Positions 33,404 through 43,925 of a DNA stretch of 61,374 nucleotides are shown here, piece by piece. Position numbers and translations under genes: made by a program. The notes under the pieces were generated by a model that was not told the origin of the DNA, searched no databases, and worked only from the letters and a program-made list of their open reading frames with translations. The first letter of the stretch is position 1; every line of letters starts with the position of its first letter. The DNA is taken from contig JBKJQN010000017.1 of the NCBI GenBank assembly GCA_046593925.1, positions 1 to 61,374 on the forward strand. Reading direction: 5' to 3'. This DNA is from JAYVYM01 sp046593925. GTDB lineage: Bacteria > Actinomycetota > Actinomycetes > Mycobacteriales > SCTD01.

Positions 33404-34588
33404 GTGCGCGGTGACCTGCTCGACATCCTGCTGCTCGTGGCTGCTGCGGTGTTCGCGCTCAGCGGCTACCGGCAGGGCCTGGTCGTCGGCGCGCTGTCCT
33501 TCGCCGGCTTCCTCGGTGGTGGCGTACTCGGCGCCCGGCTGGCGCCGCGGGTCGCAGCGGGCGGGCCGTTCGCCGGTCTCGACGCCACCGTGGTCGGCCT
33601 GGCTGTCGTACTGGTCCTGGCTTTCGTCGGCCAGCTGCTCGCGACCTTCGTGGGCAGCCGGCTGCGCCGGGCCCTGACCTGGCGGCCGGCGCGGCTCGTC
33701 GACGCCGCCGCCGGCGCCCTGGTCAGTGTCGTCAGCCTGCTGCTGGTCGCCTGGCTGATCGGCACCGCTGTCGCCTCGGCCCCCTACCCGGCGCTCGCGT
33801 CGCAGGTCCGCCGCTCGATCGTCATCAGCGCCGTCGACGCGGCCCTGCCGGACCGTGCGCGTGCCTACTTCGAGGGCTTCCGGCGGCTGATCAAGGATCG
33901 CGGCTTCCCGGACGTGTTCGGCGGCCTGGACCCGACCCGCACGACGGACGTGGCGCCGCCGGACCCGGCGCTGGCAGCGAGCCCGGCCGTCACGGCGGCC
34001 CGCGACGAGGTCTACAAGGTCACCGGCGTTGCGCCCTCGTGCTCACGGCGTATCGAGGGCACCGGATTCGTGTACGCGCCTGAGCGGGTGATGACCAACG
34101 CGCACGTCGTTGCCGGCGTCAGCGACCCCGCGGTGCAGGTCGGCAACCGCAAGCTGCCGGCCCGCGTCGTCGTCTACGACCCCACCCGCGACATCGCGGT
34201 GCTGCTCGTGCCGGGCCTCAAGGCCAGCCCGCTCGCCTTCGCCGGGCCGGCCGCGCCCGGTGACAGCGCGATCGTCGTCGGGTATCCGCAGGACGGGCCG
34301 TTCCGTGCCGACGCCGCCCGGATCCGCGAGACCCAGCAGGCCCGCGGGCCGGACATCTACAACGACCGGACCGTCGTGCGCGAGATCTACGCGCTGCGGG
34401 CGCTCGTCCAGCCCGGCAACTCAGGCGGTCCGCTGCTCGACCCGGCCGGAAAGGTGCTCGGCGTGGTGTTCGCCGCAGCCGCCGACCGTACGGACACGGG
34501 CTACGCCCTGACCGCGAAGGAGGTCGCATCCGACGCCGAGCAGGGGCGTACGGCGACCGCGAAGCTGAGCACCCAGACCTGCGACTGA
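33404..34588 (+). CDS. marP: Membrane-anchored periplasmic serine protease MarP
   Basis: MarP is an acid and oxidative-stress resistance protease in M. tuberculosis. The 394-residue protein begins with four CvpA/colicin V-like membrane helices (about 8-130), followed by a chymotrypsin-fold domain. The catalytic triad is His234 (TNAHVVAG), Asp263 (DPTRDIAV) and Ser340 (QPGNSGGPL). Cys213 and Cys393 match the redox-sensing disulfide in M. tuberculosis MarP. It has its own leaderless promoter and is followed by a small hypothetical gene. Confidence 0.95.
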   Translation: MRGDLLDILLLVAAAVFALSGYRQGLVVGALSFAGFLGGGVLGARLAPRVAAGGPFAGLDATVVGLAVVLVLAFVGQLLATFVGSRLRRALTWRPARLVDAAAGALVSVVSLLLVAWLIGTAVASAPYPALASQVRRSIVISAVDAALPDRARAYFEGFRRLIKDRGFPDVFGGLDPTRTTDVAPPDPALAASPAVTAARDEVYKVTGVAPSCSRRIEGTGFVYAPERVMTNAHVVAGVSDPAVQVGNRKLPARVVVYDPTRDIAVLLVPGLKASPLAFAGPAAPGDSAIVVGYPQDGPFRADAARIRETQQARGPDIYNDRTVVREIYALRALVQPGNSGGPLLDPAGKVLGVVFAAAADRTDTGYALTAKEVASDAEQGRTATAKLSTQTCD

Positions 34589-34663
34589 GGGGCCCCGGGT
34601 CGACGGGCGCTGCCTATTGTGCTTACTGTTGCAAGCACAGGGTTCCCGGACGGGGGTTGTGCG

Positions 34664-35131
34664 ATGACGCTGGCGAAGGCTTCCGGGGTGCAGACCGCAC
34701 GGACCCGTGTCGCCCGGCGGATCGCGGCCGATCCCACGAGTACCGCCCTGTTACTGGCCGGGCCCGCGGCCGTCGAGCTTTGGCCCGGCGTCCGGCGGGT
34801 CGGCGTCGCCGGCCGCCGGGCGCTCGTCGAGACCGACGTCGCGCCACCGCTGACAGCCGCCGCGGTGCGGGCCACCCCGCCGCGGCGCACCCCGACGGCG
34901 TACGTGTCGCGCTTCGAGTGGTCGGGGCCGGGGCTGCCGTCAACGACCGGGACGCTGACGCTGGCGTACGCACCCTCGGCCGACGGCACCCTCGGCACCC
35001 ATGCCGTGGTGGACCTGGACAGCACCGGGCTGGCCGGCAGCCGGCTCGACGAGGCGGCGCTGCAGGCCCTGGCCGAGGGGTTTCTGGGCAACCTGCGCCG
35101 CGCGGCCGAGCAGCGCGCGCACGCTGTCTGA
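34664..35131 (+). CDS. Hypothetical protein, unidentified (possibly SRPBCC-fold)
   Basis: A 155-residue protein starting at ATG 34664 (MTLAKASGVQTARTRVARRI), preferred over an upstream in-frame ATG at 34619. Residues 55-120 form alternating beta strands (VGVAGRRALVETDV, TLTLAYAPSADGT), ending in an amphipathic helix (LQALAEGFLGNLRRAAEQRA). The strand-rich middle and C-terminal helix resemble SRPBCC proteins, but I could not confirm it. The TACTGT at 34624-34629 is a possible -10. The stop lies 6 nt from that of the convergent DUF309 gene. Confidence 0.55.
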   Translation: MTLAKASGVQTARTRVARRIAADPTSTALLLAGPAAVELWPGVRRVGVAGRRALVETDVAPPLTAAAVRATPPRRTPTAYVSRFEWSGPGLPSTTGTLTLAYAPSADGTLGTHAVVDLDSTGLAGSRLDEAALQALAEGFLGNLRRAAEQRAHAV

Positions 35132-35137
35132 CGGGGT

Positions 35138-35557
35138 TCAGTCCGCCTGCAGGGCCAGCCGCGGGACGCCCCGCTCACCTGCGTCGACCCGGTCCGCGAG
35201 CTGTTCGGCCCAGCCCGCGAGCGTCGGGTCGACCCGGTACGGCGTCGCCGCCGGCAACCGGCCCGCAGCCCGGCGGAGCAGGCGGGCAGCGCCGATCGTG
35301 TTGCCCCGCTGCAGGTGGGTCAGCCCGACGCAGAGCTGGGCGAGCCCCTGCCACAGCTCGCGCTCGCCGGCGGGCGCGGCCTTCCAGGACGCCTCCAGCA
35401 CCTCGTGGGCGCCGAAGGCCCGGCCCTCGTCGAGTAGCGACTGCGCAAGGGCGAGCGCCGCGTGCGGCGGCAGCGCCTGCTCGGGTACGGGCGGTACGGC
35501 CTGCGGGTCGTCCAGCGGAACGGGCCGGCCGAGCCGGTCCCGGCCCCGTACCGTCAC
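35138..35557 (-). CDS. DUF309 family protein
   Basis: The 139-residue product shows the DUF309 fold: EGRAFGAHEVLEASWKAAP (residues about 47-65), then REELWQGLAQL-like (GERELWQGLAQLCVGLTHLQ) and RGNTIGAARLLRRAA. The helical protein is of unknown function. GTG 35557 overlaps the end of the epoxide-hydrolase-like gene, so the two are coupled; together with the holin-like gene they form a three-gene operon. Confidence 0.85.
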   Translation of the reverse strand: MTVRGRDRLGRPVPLDDPQAVPPVPEQALPPHAALALAQSLLDEGRAFGAHEVLEASWKAAPAGERELWQGLAQLCVGLTHLQRGNTIGAARLLRRAAGRLPAATPYRVDPTLAGWAEQLADRVDAGERGVPRLALQAD

Positions 35558-36459
35558 GCGGGCCGGCCCAGCCGGGTCAGCAGCGCGTCGGTGACGACCT
35601 GCGGCGCCTCCTGGTGCGGGAAGTGGCCGACGCCGGGGAGCACGTGCAGGTCGTACCGGCCATGCGCCCACTGGTCCGATCCCTGCACGCTGGCCGGCAG
35701 GATGCAGCTGTCGAGCGCCCCCGTCAGGTGCAGCACGGGGGCGGTGACCCCGCGCTCCATGACCTCCTGGAAGCGCAGCCCCTCGGGCCGCACCTGCGAG
35801 CGGACCGCCCAGCGGTAGTACTCCAGCGCGCAGTGCGCCGCCGCCGGCACGGCCATCGCGTCGCGGCAGCGCGCCAGCACCTCGGCGTCGGGGAAGCCCG
35901 GGCCACCCCAGCGCTGCATCAGCTCGGCGACCAGCGTGCCGCGGGACAGCCGTACCTCCGGCAGCCTGGGCAGCTGGAACAGCGCGATGTACGCCGACGC
36001 CCGGGCCTGAGCCAGTCCGCGTACGGCCGCCTGCATGCGCAGCGGGTGCGGGATCGACAGCGCGGTCAGCGTACGCACGCTGCGCGGGTGCAGCGTCGCG
36101 GTCGTCCAGCCCAGGTAGCCGCCGTAGTCGTGGCCGACCACGTGCGCCTCGGCTGCCCCGAGGGCCCGCACCAGCCCGGCGACGTCCGCGGACAGCGTGT
36201 ACGCGTCGTAGCCCCGCGGTGGCTTGTCGCTGCCGCCGTACCCCCGCAGGTCGGGCGCGACCGCGTGGAAGCCCGCCTCGCCGAGCGCGATGAGCTGGTG
36301 GCGCCAGGACCACCAGAACTCCGGGAAGCCGTGCAGGAGCAGCACCAGCGGGCCATCGGCCGGACCGGCCTCGGCCACGTGGAAGCGCAGGCCACCAGCG
36401 CTGACGTCACGGTGGCTCCAGGGCCCGTCGACGAGGACGACGCTCTCCTGCGCCGGCAC
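35554..36459 (-). CDS. Epoxide-hydrolase-type alpha/beta hydrolase
   Basis: The 301-residue enzyme has the HGFPE oxyanion motif (43-47), nucleophile Asp111 in GHDYGGYLGW, and the catalytic histidine in GVGHFPHQEAP (about 279). Asp rather than Ser as nucleophile, with HGxP, identifies epoxide hydrolases and haloalkane-type enzymes; it matches the M. tuberculosis ephE position. Substrate unknown. The downstream DUF309 gene overlaps its stop. Confidence 0.88.
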   Translation of the reverse strand: MPAQESVVLVDGPWSHRDVSAGGLRFHVAEAGPADGPLVLLLHGFPEFWWSWRHQLIALGEAGFHAVAPDLRGYGGSDKPPRGYDAYTLSADVAGLVRALGAAEAHVVGHDYGGYLGWTTATLHPRSVRTLTALSIPHPLRMQAAVRGLAQARASAYIALFQLPRLPEVRLSRGTLVAELMQRWGGPGFPDAEVLARCRDAMAVPAAAHCALEYYRWAVRSQVRPEGLRFQEVMERGVTAPVLHLTGALDSCILPASVQGSDQWAHGRYDLHVLPGVGHFPHQEAPQVVTDALLTRLGRPA

Positions 36460-36470
36460 CAGGCGAGGGT

Positions 36471-36893
36471 TCAGACGGACGCGCGACGGGTCGGCGCGGT
36501 CGTCGGGTGCTTGGCGAAGGCCACGTCGGCCTTGACGGTCTCGATGGTGCGGGTCGGTGGGCCGACCTTCTTGATGGCCTTCCTGCCGAACAGTGCCGCG
36601 AGGCCCGCGAGGACCAGGTACAGCAGTGCCACGGTAAGGAACCCCAGGCCCTCGCGGTGACCGCCGTAGATGAAGCTGAAGCCGTACGCGAGGGCGATCG
36701 ACAGGAACAGCCCCCCGACCGCCCCGAGCAGGCCTGCTGCGCCGAACGCACCGGCGCCCTTACCGGCGTTCTTGGCCTCTGCCTTGAGCTCGACCTTGGC
36801 CAGCTCGATCTCCTTGCGCAGCAGGGTGGAGATGTCGGCGGTGGCGGTGGCGACGAGCTCGCCGAGGCTCTTGTCCCGTGCGGAGGTGGTCAC
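36471..36893 (-). CDS. Putative actinobacterial holin-X (holin superfamily III) membrane protein
   Basis: A 140-residue protein with a soluble N-terminal helix (LVATATADISTLLRKEIELAKVEL, residues about 13-36), two transmembrane segments (GAAGLLGAVGGLFLSIALAYGF and FLTVALLYLVLAGLAALFG) and a basic/acidic cytoplasmic tail. This is the phage-holin-superfamily III pattern, widespread in actinobacterial chromosomes and not evidence of a phage. GTG 36893 has GAGGAG 6-7 nt upstream. Confidence 0.8.
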   Translation of the reverse strand: MTTSARDKSLGELVATATADISTLLRKEIELAKVELKAEAKNAGKGAGAFGAAGLLGAVGGLFLSIALAYGFSFIYGGHREGLGFLTVALLYLVLAGLAALFGRKAIKKVGPPTRTIETVKADVAFAKHPTTAPTRRASV

Positions 36894-37011
36894 GCCTGCT
36901 CCTCGGTGGTGGTGGTCCGTACGTCTTCAGCGACAGCTGGCGCGGGACGTTAGCCCGTTCGAGCCCGATTACCCCGATGCGGGCAGGAAGACACGGCGGG
37001 CCCCCGCGGCC

Positions 37012-38982
<1,971 letters not shown>

Positions 38983-39072
38983 GTGGCTGCTCCTCGTGGC
39001 TGCGGGGGTGCGGGGGGTGGCTCCGCACCCTGGCGCACCATAAGCGCCGGGACAACTGCCCGGCCGGTCCCG

Positions 39073-40737
39073 TTAGTGCGCGACGGCCTTCTCGGCGTGC
39101 GCCCCGGTCAGCGAGCGGACCTCCATCTCGGCGTACTTGGCCTCGTTGTGCTCCTTGGACAGCACCGTCCCGAGCCAGCCGAAGAAGAAGCCGAGCGGGA
39201 TGGAGATCAGGCCGGGGTTCTCCAACGGGAAGACCGAGAAGTCAATCTTCGGGTTGGTGATCAGCGACAGGCTCTTGCCGTCGGCGCCGGCGGGCTTGCC
39301 CGAGACGACCGGCGAGAGGATGACCAGCGTGATGGCCGACAGCAGTCCGCCGTAGATGGCACAGACCGCTCCGGTGGTGTTGAAGCGCTTCCAGAACAGC
39401 GAGTACAGGATCGCCGGCAGGTTGCCCGACGCGGCCATCGCGAACGCCAGCGCCACCAGGAAGGCGACGTTGAGCTTCTGGGCGTAGATCGACAGCACGA
39501 TCGCGATCGCACCGATGACGATGGCCGAGATGCGCGCCACCCTGACCTCCTGGCCCTCCTTCACCTGGCCGCGCTTGATCACGCTGGCGTAGATGTCGTG
39601 GGCGAACGAGCTGGAGGAGGCCAGCGTGAGGCCGGCCACGACCGCCAGGATCGTGGCGAAGGCGACCGCGGCGATGACGGCCAGGATGATCGTCCCACCG
39701 GTCTCACCGAAGAAGATCCGGCCGATCTCCTGGGCCAGCTGCGGGGCGGCGGTGTTGCCGCTCGGGCTCTGCGCGACGATGGCCTTGGAGCCGACCAGCG
39801 CGGCCGCGCCGAAGCCCAGGGCGATGGTCATCAGGTAAAAGCTGCCGATGATGCCGATGGCCCACAGCACCGACTTCCGGGCCGCCTTGGCGTCCGGCAC
39901 CGTGTAGAAGCGGGTCAGGATGTGCGGCAGGCCGGCGGTGCCGAGCACCAGGGCGATGCCCAGCGAGACCAGGTCGAGCTTGCCGGCGATGCCCTGGGCG
40001 ACGGTGCCGTACCGCAGGCCCGGGTTGAGGAAGGCCTGGCCTTTACCGCTCTTGTCGGCCGCGGCCCCGAGCAGGGCGCTGACGCTGCCGCCGTAATGAA
40101 TCATTACCAGGATCGTCACCAACGTGGCCCCGGTCATCAGCATCACCGCCTTGATGATCTGCACCCAGGTGGTGCCCTTCATTCCGCCGACGGTGACGTA
40201 GAAGATCATCAACGCACCGACGGCCACGATGGTGATGTTCTTGGCCGCTTGGCTGTTGACACCGAGCAGGAGGCTGACGAGCGCACCCGCGCCGACCATC
40301 TGCGCCAGCAGGTAGAAGATCGACACGGTGATCGTCGAGATGCCTGCGGCCACCCGCACCGGCCCCTGCCGCATCCGGAACGCCAGGACGTCGGCCATCG
40401 TGTACTTGCCGCTGTTGCGCAGCAGCTCCGCGACGAGCAGCAGGGCCACCAGCCAGGCGACGAGAAAGCCGACGGAGTACAGGAAGCCGTCGTAGCCGGA
40501 CAGCGCAATGATCCCGGCGATGCCGAGGAAGCTCGCGGCCGACATGTAGTCGCCGCCGATCGCGACGCCGTTCTGCGGGCCGGTCAGCGACCGGCCGCCG
40601 GAGTAGAAGTCGGCGGCGGTGGAGTTGTTGCGGCTCGCGCGGATGGTGATCACCAGCGTCAGGGCGACGAAGACGATGAAGAGCCCGATCGTCAGGGCGC
40701 GCTGGCCCCCGTTGACGACGGTTGCGGCGAGGATCAC
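39073..40737 (-). CDS. actP: Cation/acetate symporter (SSS family)
   Basis: This 554-residue carrier imports acetate with sodium. About 13 hydrophobic segments are visible. Sodium:solute family blocks include ADFYSGGRSLTGPQNGVAIGGD near the start and GTAGLPHILTRFYTVPDAKAAR in the middle. The GTG at 40737 overlaps the DUF485 stop by 4 nt, so translation is coupled. Confidence 0.93.
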   Translation of the reverse strand: MILAATVVNGGQRALTIGLFIVFVALTLVITIRASRNNSTAADFYSGGRSLTGPQNGVAIGGDYMSAASFLGIAGIIALSGYDGFLYSVGFLVAWLVALLLVAELLRNSGKYTMADVLAFRMRQGPVRVAAGISTITVSIFYLLAQMVGAGALVSLLLGVNSQAAKNITIVAVGALMIFYVTVGGMKGTTWVQIIKAVMLMTGATLVTILVMIHYGGSVSALLGAAADKSGKGQAFLNPGLRYGTVAQGIAGKLDLVSLGIALVLGTAGLPHILTRFYTVPDAKAARKSVLWAIGIIGSFYLMTIALGFGAAALVGSKAIVAQSPSGNTAAPQLAQEIGRIFFGETGGTIILAVIAAVAFATILAVVAGLTLASSSSFAHDIYASVIKRGQVKEGQEVRVARISAIVIGAIAIVLSIYAQKLNVAFLVALAFAMAASGNLPAILYSLFWKRFNTTGAVCAIYGGLLSAITLVILSPVVSGKPAGADGKSLSLITNPKIDFSVFPLENPGLISIPLGFFFGWLGTVLSKEHNEAKYAEMEVRSLTGAHAEKAVAH

Positions 40738-41096
40738 TGCGTCCCACCCTCGAGGCGCTCGCGGATCTTGTCCGCGGTGGGGTCGAGGTGCTTCTCGGCG
40801 TACCGAGAGTAGATGTAAGCGATGATGAACGTCGAGAGGAACTGCAGCAGGCCGAAGACGTACGCGACGTTGATGTTGCCGAGCAGCTTGGTGTCCATGA
40901 AGCCGCGGGCGTAGCCGGACATCAGCACGTACAGCAGGTACCAGGCGAGGAACCCGGCCGTCGCCGGGAAGGCGAACCGGCGCAGCGAGCGCTTCAGCGA
41001 CTGGAACTCCTCGGTCGCCTGGGTGGCCTCCCACGGGGTGCCCGCGCCTTCGGGCCGGTCGATGCCGCCGTCGCGTGACGTGTCTGTCGTGCTCAC
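40734..41096 (-). CDS. DUF485 family membrane protein
   Basis: The 120-residue protein has two transmembrane helices (FPATAGFLAWYLLYVLMSG and VAYVFGLLQFLSTFIIAYIY) and the motifs SxKRSLRRFAFP and YSRYAEKHLDPTAD. DUF485 proteins almost always precede actP and probably support the symporter. GTG 41096 has AGGAGG 3-4 nt further upstream than usual but in good position. Confidence 0.9.
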   Translation of the reverse strand: MSTTDTSRDGGIDRPEGAGTPWEATQATEEFQSLKRSLRRFAFPATAGFLAWYLLYVLMSGYARGFMDTKLLGNINVAYVFGLLQFLSTFIIAYIYSRYAEKHLDPTADKIRERLEGGTQ

Positions 41097-41756
41097 GATC
41101 CTCCTGTCCGAGCCGTCACCACCTGTGACGCCTTTCACCCTGGCAGAAGCGCCATGTGGGGGCAAGGGGGACACGCCGGTCTGCGCCGGGGTGGCCGGGA
41201 GCTGCGACCAGCGGTCGACGACGCACGACGAGCGGCCTGCTGTCGGTGCGAGAGGCCGAGTGATTACGGGGCGGGCAGCTGCAGCATGGTGCGCCCGACG
41301 TCGGCTGGGACCCGGCTCCTGGTGAGCACTCATCCGGCGACCAGCACCGCGGAGGCGGTCGGCACCGTCCACGCGGCGGGCTGGGCCAGCGGTGCGGCCG
41401 GCCAGTCCCGGGCGCCGATGCCGGTCAAGGTCGCCGGCACGGCGACGGCCGGCGGCGTGCTCCTGCCCGGCGCCGTCCCGGGCCAGCAGCGCCCCGGTGC
41501 TGGTCAGCGACACGGCGGCGCTGCCGAGGAGCCTGCCCAGGTGCCGGGCGCTGTGGGTGGCCGACCCCACGGTCAGCCGGAGGCGCAGCGGCGGGGCGGC
41601 CAGCGACGCCTCGGCCGTGCGGTGCGGGTGGCGCGGTCGGGCCGCCGTGCCGAAGGCCCCCCGCCTCCGCAGGGCGCATCCCGGCCGTGGCCGGCAGCGT
41701 GGAGAGTAGGAGCTCCAGCTGGCCAACGCCGCGCAGGGTAGATCGGCGCTGGGCAC
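41097..41756. other. Gap of about 660 bases; no supported gene
   Basis: Frames on both strands here lack family resemblance. On the minus strand at 41760-41340 frame-shifting stretches read like Ala-rich secreted sequence (RLLGSAAVSLTSTGALLA), possibly the remains of a gene. The promoter of the DUF485-actP-acs operon should lie near 41097-41200. Confidence 0.35.
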
Positions 41757-41762
41757 TAACGT
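41757..41762 (+). promoter_or_regulatory. -10 element, leaderless, of Fic-like gene
   Basis: TAACGT ends 6 nt before the GTG at 41769. Confidence 0.5.
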
Positions 41763-41768
41763 GTCGGG

Positions 41769-42617
41769 GTGCCTGCTGACCCGCTCGCCCCGCTGCTGGA
41801 CCTGCCCGGTGTGCGCGAGGCCGTCAACGGGGCCCGGGCCTCGATCGACACCCTGCTCGGGCACCGGGTGCTCCGCCGGCGTTCCGCCGAGGTCACCGCC
41901 GAGTCGGCCCTGCGGGGGGCCCGCGCCAGCGCGCAGCTCGAGGGGGCGGGCATCGAGCTGGAGCGGCTGCGCGGCCAGCTGCTGGCCGGCGGCACCGTCG
42001 AGCCGCACGACCGCGACGCTCACACCGGCGCCGTCGTGCAGGCAGCGGTTCGCCTCCACGCCGACCTCGGGCAGGTCCTCGATGCCTGGCGCCGATCGCC
42101 GGCCCAGGCGCTCGCCAGGCTGCACGTGATCGCCGCCGCCGGCCTGGTCGACGATCCGGACCTGCTCGGCCGCCCCCGGTCACCAGGCGTCGAGCCGGCC
42201 GACCCGCTCGGCCTCGGGCCCGCGCCCGACCCCCTGGAGGTGTCCGCGCGGCTCGAGGGGCTCTCGCGGGTGTTGCTCACCAGCAAGGCCCCGGCGGTCG
42301 TCGTGGCGGGGGTCGTGCACGGCGAGCTGCTAGCGCTGCGCGCTTTCGGGGTTGCCGACGGGCTGGTGGCCCGGGCCGCGGGCCGGCTGGTCCTGATCGA
42401 GCGCGGCCTGGACCCCAAGGCGGTCTCGGCGCCGGAGGTCGGGCACGTCGAGCTGGGCCAGGAGTACGCCCGCGCCGCCCGCGCGTACGTCGGCGGCGGC
42501 CCGCAGGGCGTGGCCGTCTGGTTGGCGCACTGCGCCCACGCGATCGGTCTGGGCGCGCTCGAGGGGCGAGCGGTCTGCGAGGCCCTGGTCCGCGAGACCC
42601 CCCGCGCCACCGCCTGA
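41769..42617 (+). CDS. Fic-fold protein lacking the catalytic motif (pseudoenzyme)
   Basis: The 282-residue product aligns with Fic AMP-transferases. The N-terminal inhibitory helix motif (S/T)xxxE(G/N) is intact: Ser54, Glu58, Gly59 in ASAQLEGA. The active-site helix (aHaeF-x-HPFxDGNGRxxR in active Fic) is present only as VVHGELLALRAFGVADGLVA, residues about 182-201. Catalytic His is Arg191, the Asp/Glu that binds Mg is Val195, the GN is AD, and the first Arg is Leu199. AMP transfer is therefore unlikely. Related sequences in Streptomyces are annotated only as oxidoreductases. It starts leaderless and is convergent with the HAD gene. Confidence 0.65.
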   Translation: MPADPLAPLLDLPGVREAVNGARASIDTLLGHRVLRRRSAEVTAESALRGARASAQLEGAGIELERLRGQLLAGGTVEPHDRDAHTGAVVQAAVRLHADLGQVLDAWRRSPAQALARLHVIAAAGLVDDPDLLGRPRSPGVEPADPLGLGPAPDPLEVSARLEGLSRVLLTSKAPAVVVAGVVHGELLALRAFGVADGLVARAAGRLVLIERGLDPKAVSAPEVGHVELGQEYARAARAYVGGGPQGVAVWLAHCAHAIGLGALEGRAVCEALVRETPRATA

Positions 42618-42672
42618 GCGTCCGGGGTCGTGCTGCACCCCCGGATAGGCCCGACCGCTCGGGCGCAGGAAC

Positions 42673-42698
42673 GGCGCCCCACCGACAGGCGGGGCGCC
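42673..42698. terminator. Probable bidirectional terminator between Fic-like and HAD genes
   Basis: GGCGCCCC at 42673-42680 pairs perfectly with GGGGCGCC at 42691-42698 around a 10-nt loop. No T-tract follows, as is common in high-GC actinobacteria. Confidence 0.6.
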
Positions 42699-42919
42699 GT
42701 CGCCATGCGCAGGACCTGAGTGACCAAGCGTGCTGTCGCTTCGTCGTCCCGGGTCCGGTGGGCCCGCTCGACGTGCCATCTCGTGGCCGGTCGCACGTGG
42801 GTGCTCAGATCTTGCGCACGGACCGCCGTCGGAGGGAACAAGTCCGCCCGCAGGCGGTGGTCCGTACGTCTTTCGTACGCCCCCGCGGTGCGCTGGTCAA
42901 GCACGTGGCGTGATTACGG
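42699..42919. other. Gap between convergent genes, nothing further seen
   Basis: The remaining 220 bases after the terminator hold no supported gene. Confidence 0.4.
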
Positions 42920-43723
42920 TCACACCCGGCGGGGTCGGCCGGACCACCAGGCCAGTGCTGCGACGGCCGCCAGGACGCCAGCACCGGCGTACGCCAGCGG
43001 TGGCCCGGGTGGCGTCGGGACCTTGAGCAGCCTGGCCCGCATCCGCACCGGCCGACGGAACTCCAGCAGTCGCCAGCCCACCTCCGCCGCATGCCGGCGC
43101 AACGCCTTGTCGGGGTTGACCGCCACCGGGTTGCCGACTGCCTCCAGCATCGGCCGGTCGGTCCACGAGTCGCTGTAGGCCCAGCACTGCGACAGATCCC
43201 AGCCGCGCAGCGCGGCGAGCTCGCGGATCGCTTCGGCCTTGCCCTCGCCGTACGCGTAGAACGCGATGTCGCCGGTGTAGAGGCCATCCTGCACGACCAT
43301 CCGGGTGGCAATCACGTGGTCGACACCGAGCATCGCGCCGATCGGCCCGACCACCTCCTCGCCACTGCTGCTGACGATCACCACGTGCCGCCCGGCCGCG
43401 TGGTGATCGTCGAACAGCTGCACCGCCTCCGCGTACACCATCGGGTCGATGAGCTCGTGCAGCGTCTCGGCGACGATCGCGTTGACCTGCTCGACGGGCC
43501 ACCCCGCACACAGCGTCTTGAGGTAGTCGCGCATCCGGTCCATCGAGTCCTCGTCGGCCCCCTGCAGCAGATAGACGAACTGCGCGAACGAGCTCTTCAG
43601 GACCGCGCGGCGGTTGACCAGGCCGCCCCGGTAGAACGGCTTGCCGAACGCCAGCGTGCTGGACTTCGCGATCACGGTCTTGTCCAGGTCGAAGAACGCG
43701 GCAGCGGTCACGCCGGTCGACAC
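42920..43723 (-). CDS. HAD-superfamily phosphatase (SerB-like, HAD-IB) with C-terminal membrane anchor
   Basis: The 267-residue protein has the HAD motif I FFDLDKTVIA (nucleophile Asp12, Asp14), motif II VIVSSSGEEV, and the acidic motif YSDSWTDRPML, then a C-terminal hydrophobic helix (YAGAGVLAAVAALAWW). It matches Rv3661 next to ssd in M. tuberculosis; substrate may be a phosphoserine or phosphosugar. The GTG at 43723 is a best guess, since a TTG further upstream would also be possible. Confidence 0.88.
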   Translation of the reverse strand: MSTGVTAAAFFDLDKTVIAKSSTLAFGKPFYRGGLVNRRAVLKSSFAQFVYLLQGADEDSMDRMRDYLKTLCAGWPVEQVNAIVAETLHELIDPMVYAEAVQLFDDHHAAGRHVVIVSSSGEEVVGPIGAMLGVDHVIATRMVVQDGLYTGDIAFYAYGEGKAEAIRELAALRGWDLSQCWAYSDSWTDRPMLEAVGNPVAVNPDKALRRHAAEVGWRLLEFRRPVRMRARLLKVPTPPGPPLAYAGAGVLAAVAALAWWSGRPRRV

Positions 43724-43925
43724 TACGGGCGCCCAGGTCTTCAGCAAGGTGTTCGACGACGTCCGGCATCTCCGCAGCGTGCCGCCCGCTCGCGCTCCCG
43801 TGACGATCGTCCGACCCGGCTGTGGACAGCCGCCATCGCTGTGGACACCGGGCCGCCCGAACCGGCCTCGCGCTGCACCCTGCGTCTTCGTGCCGCGCCC
43901 GCGGCGTCGACCCGTGGAGGCCCGT

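Noticed and set aside
36471..36893. Holin-like protein as evidence of a prophage
   Set aside because: Holin superfamily III proteins are ordinary chromosomal genes in actinobacteria and the neighbours are core; no other phage genes are present.
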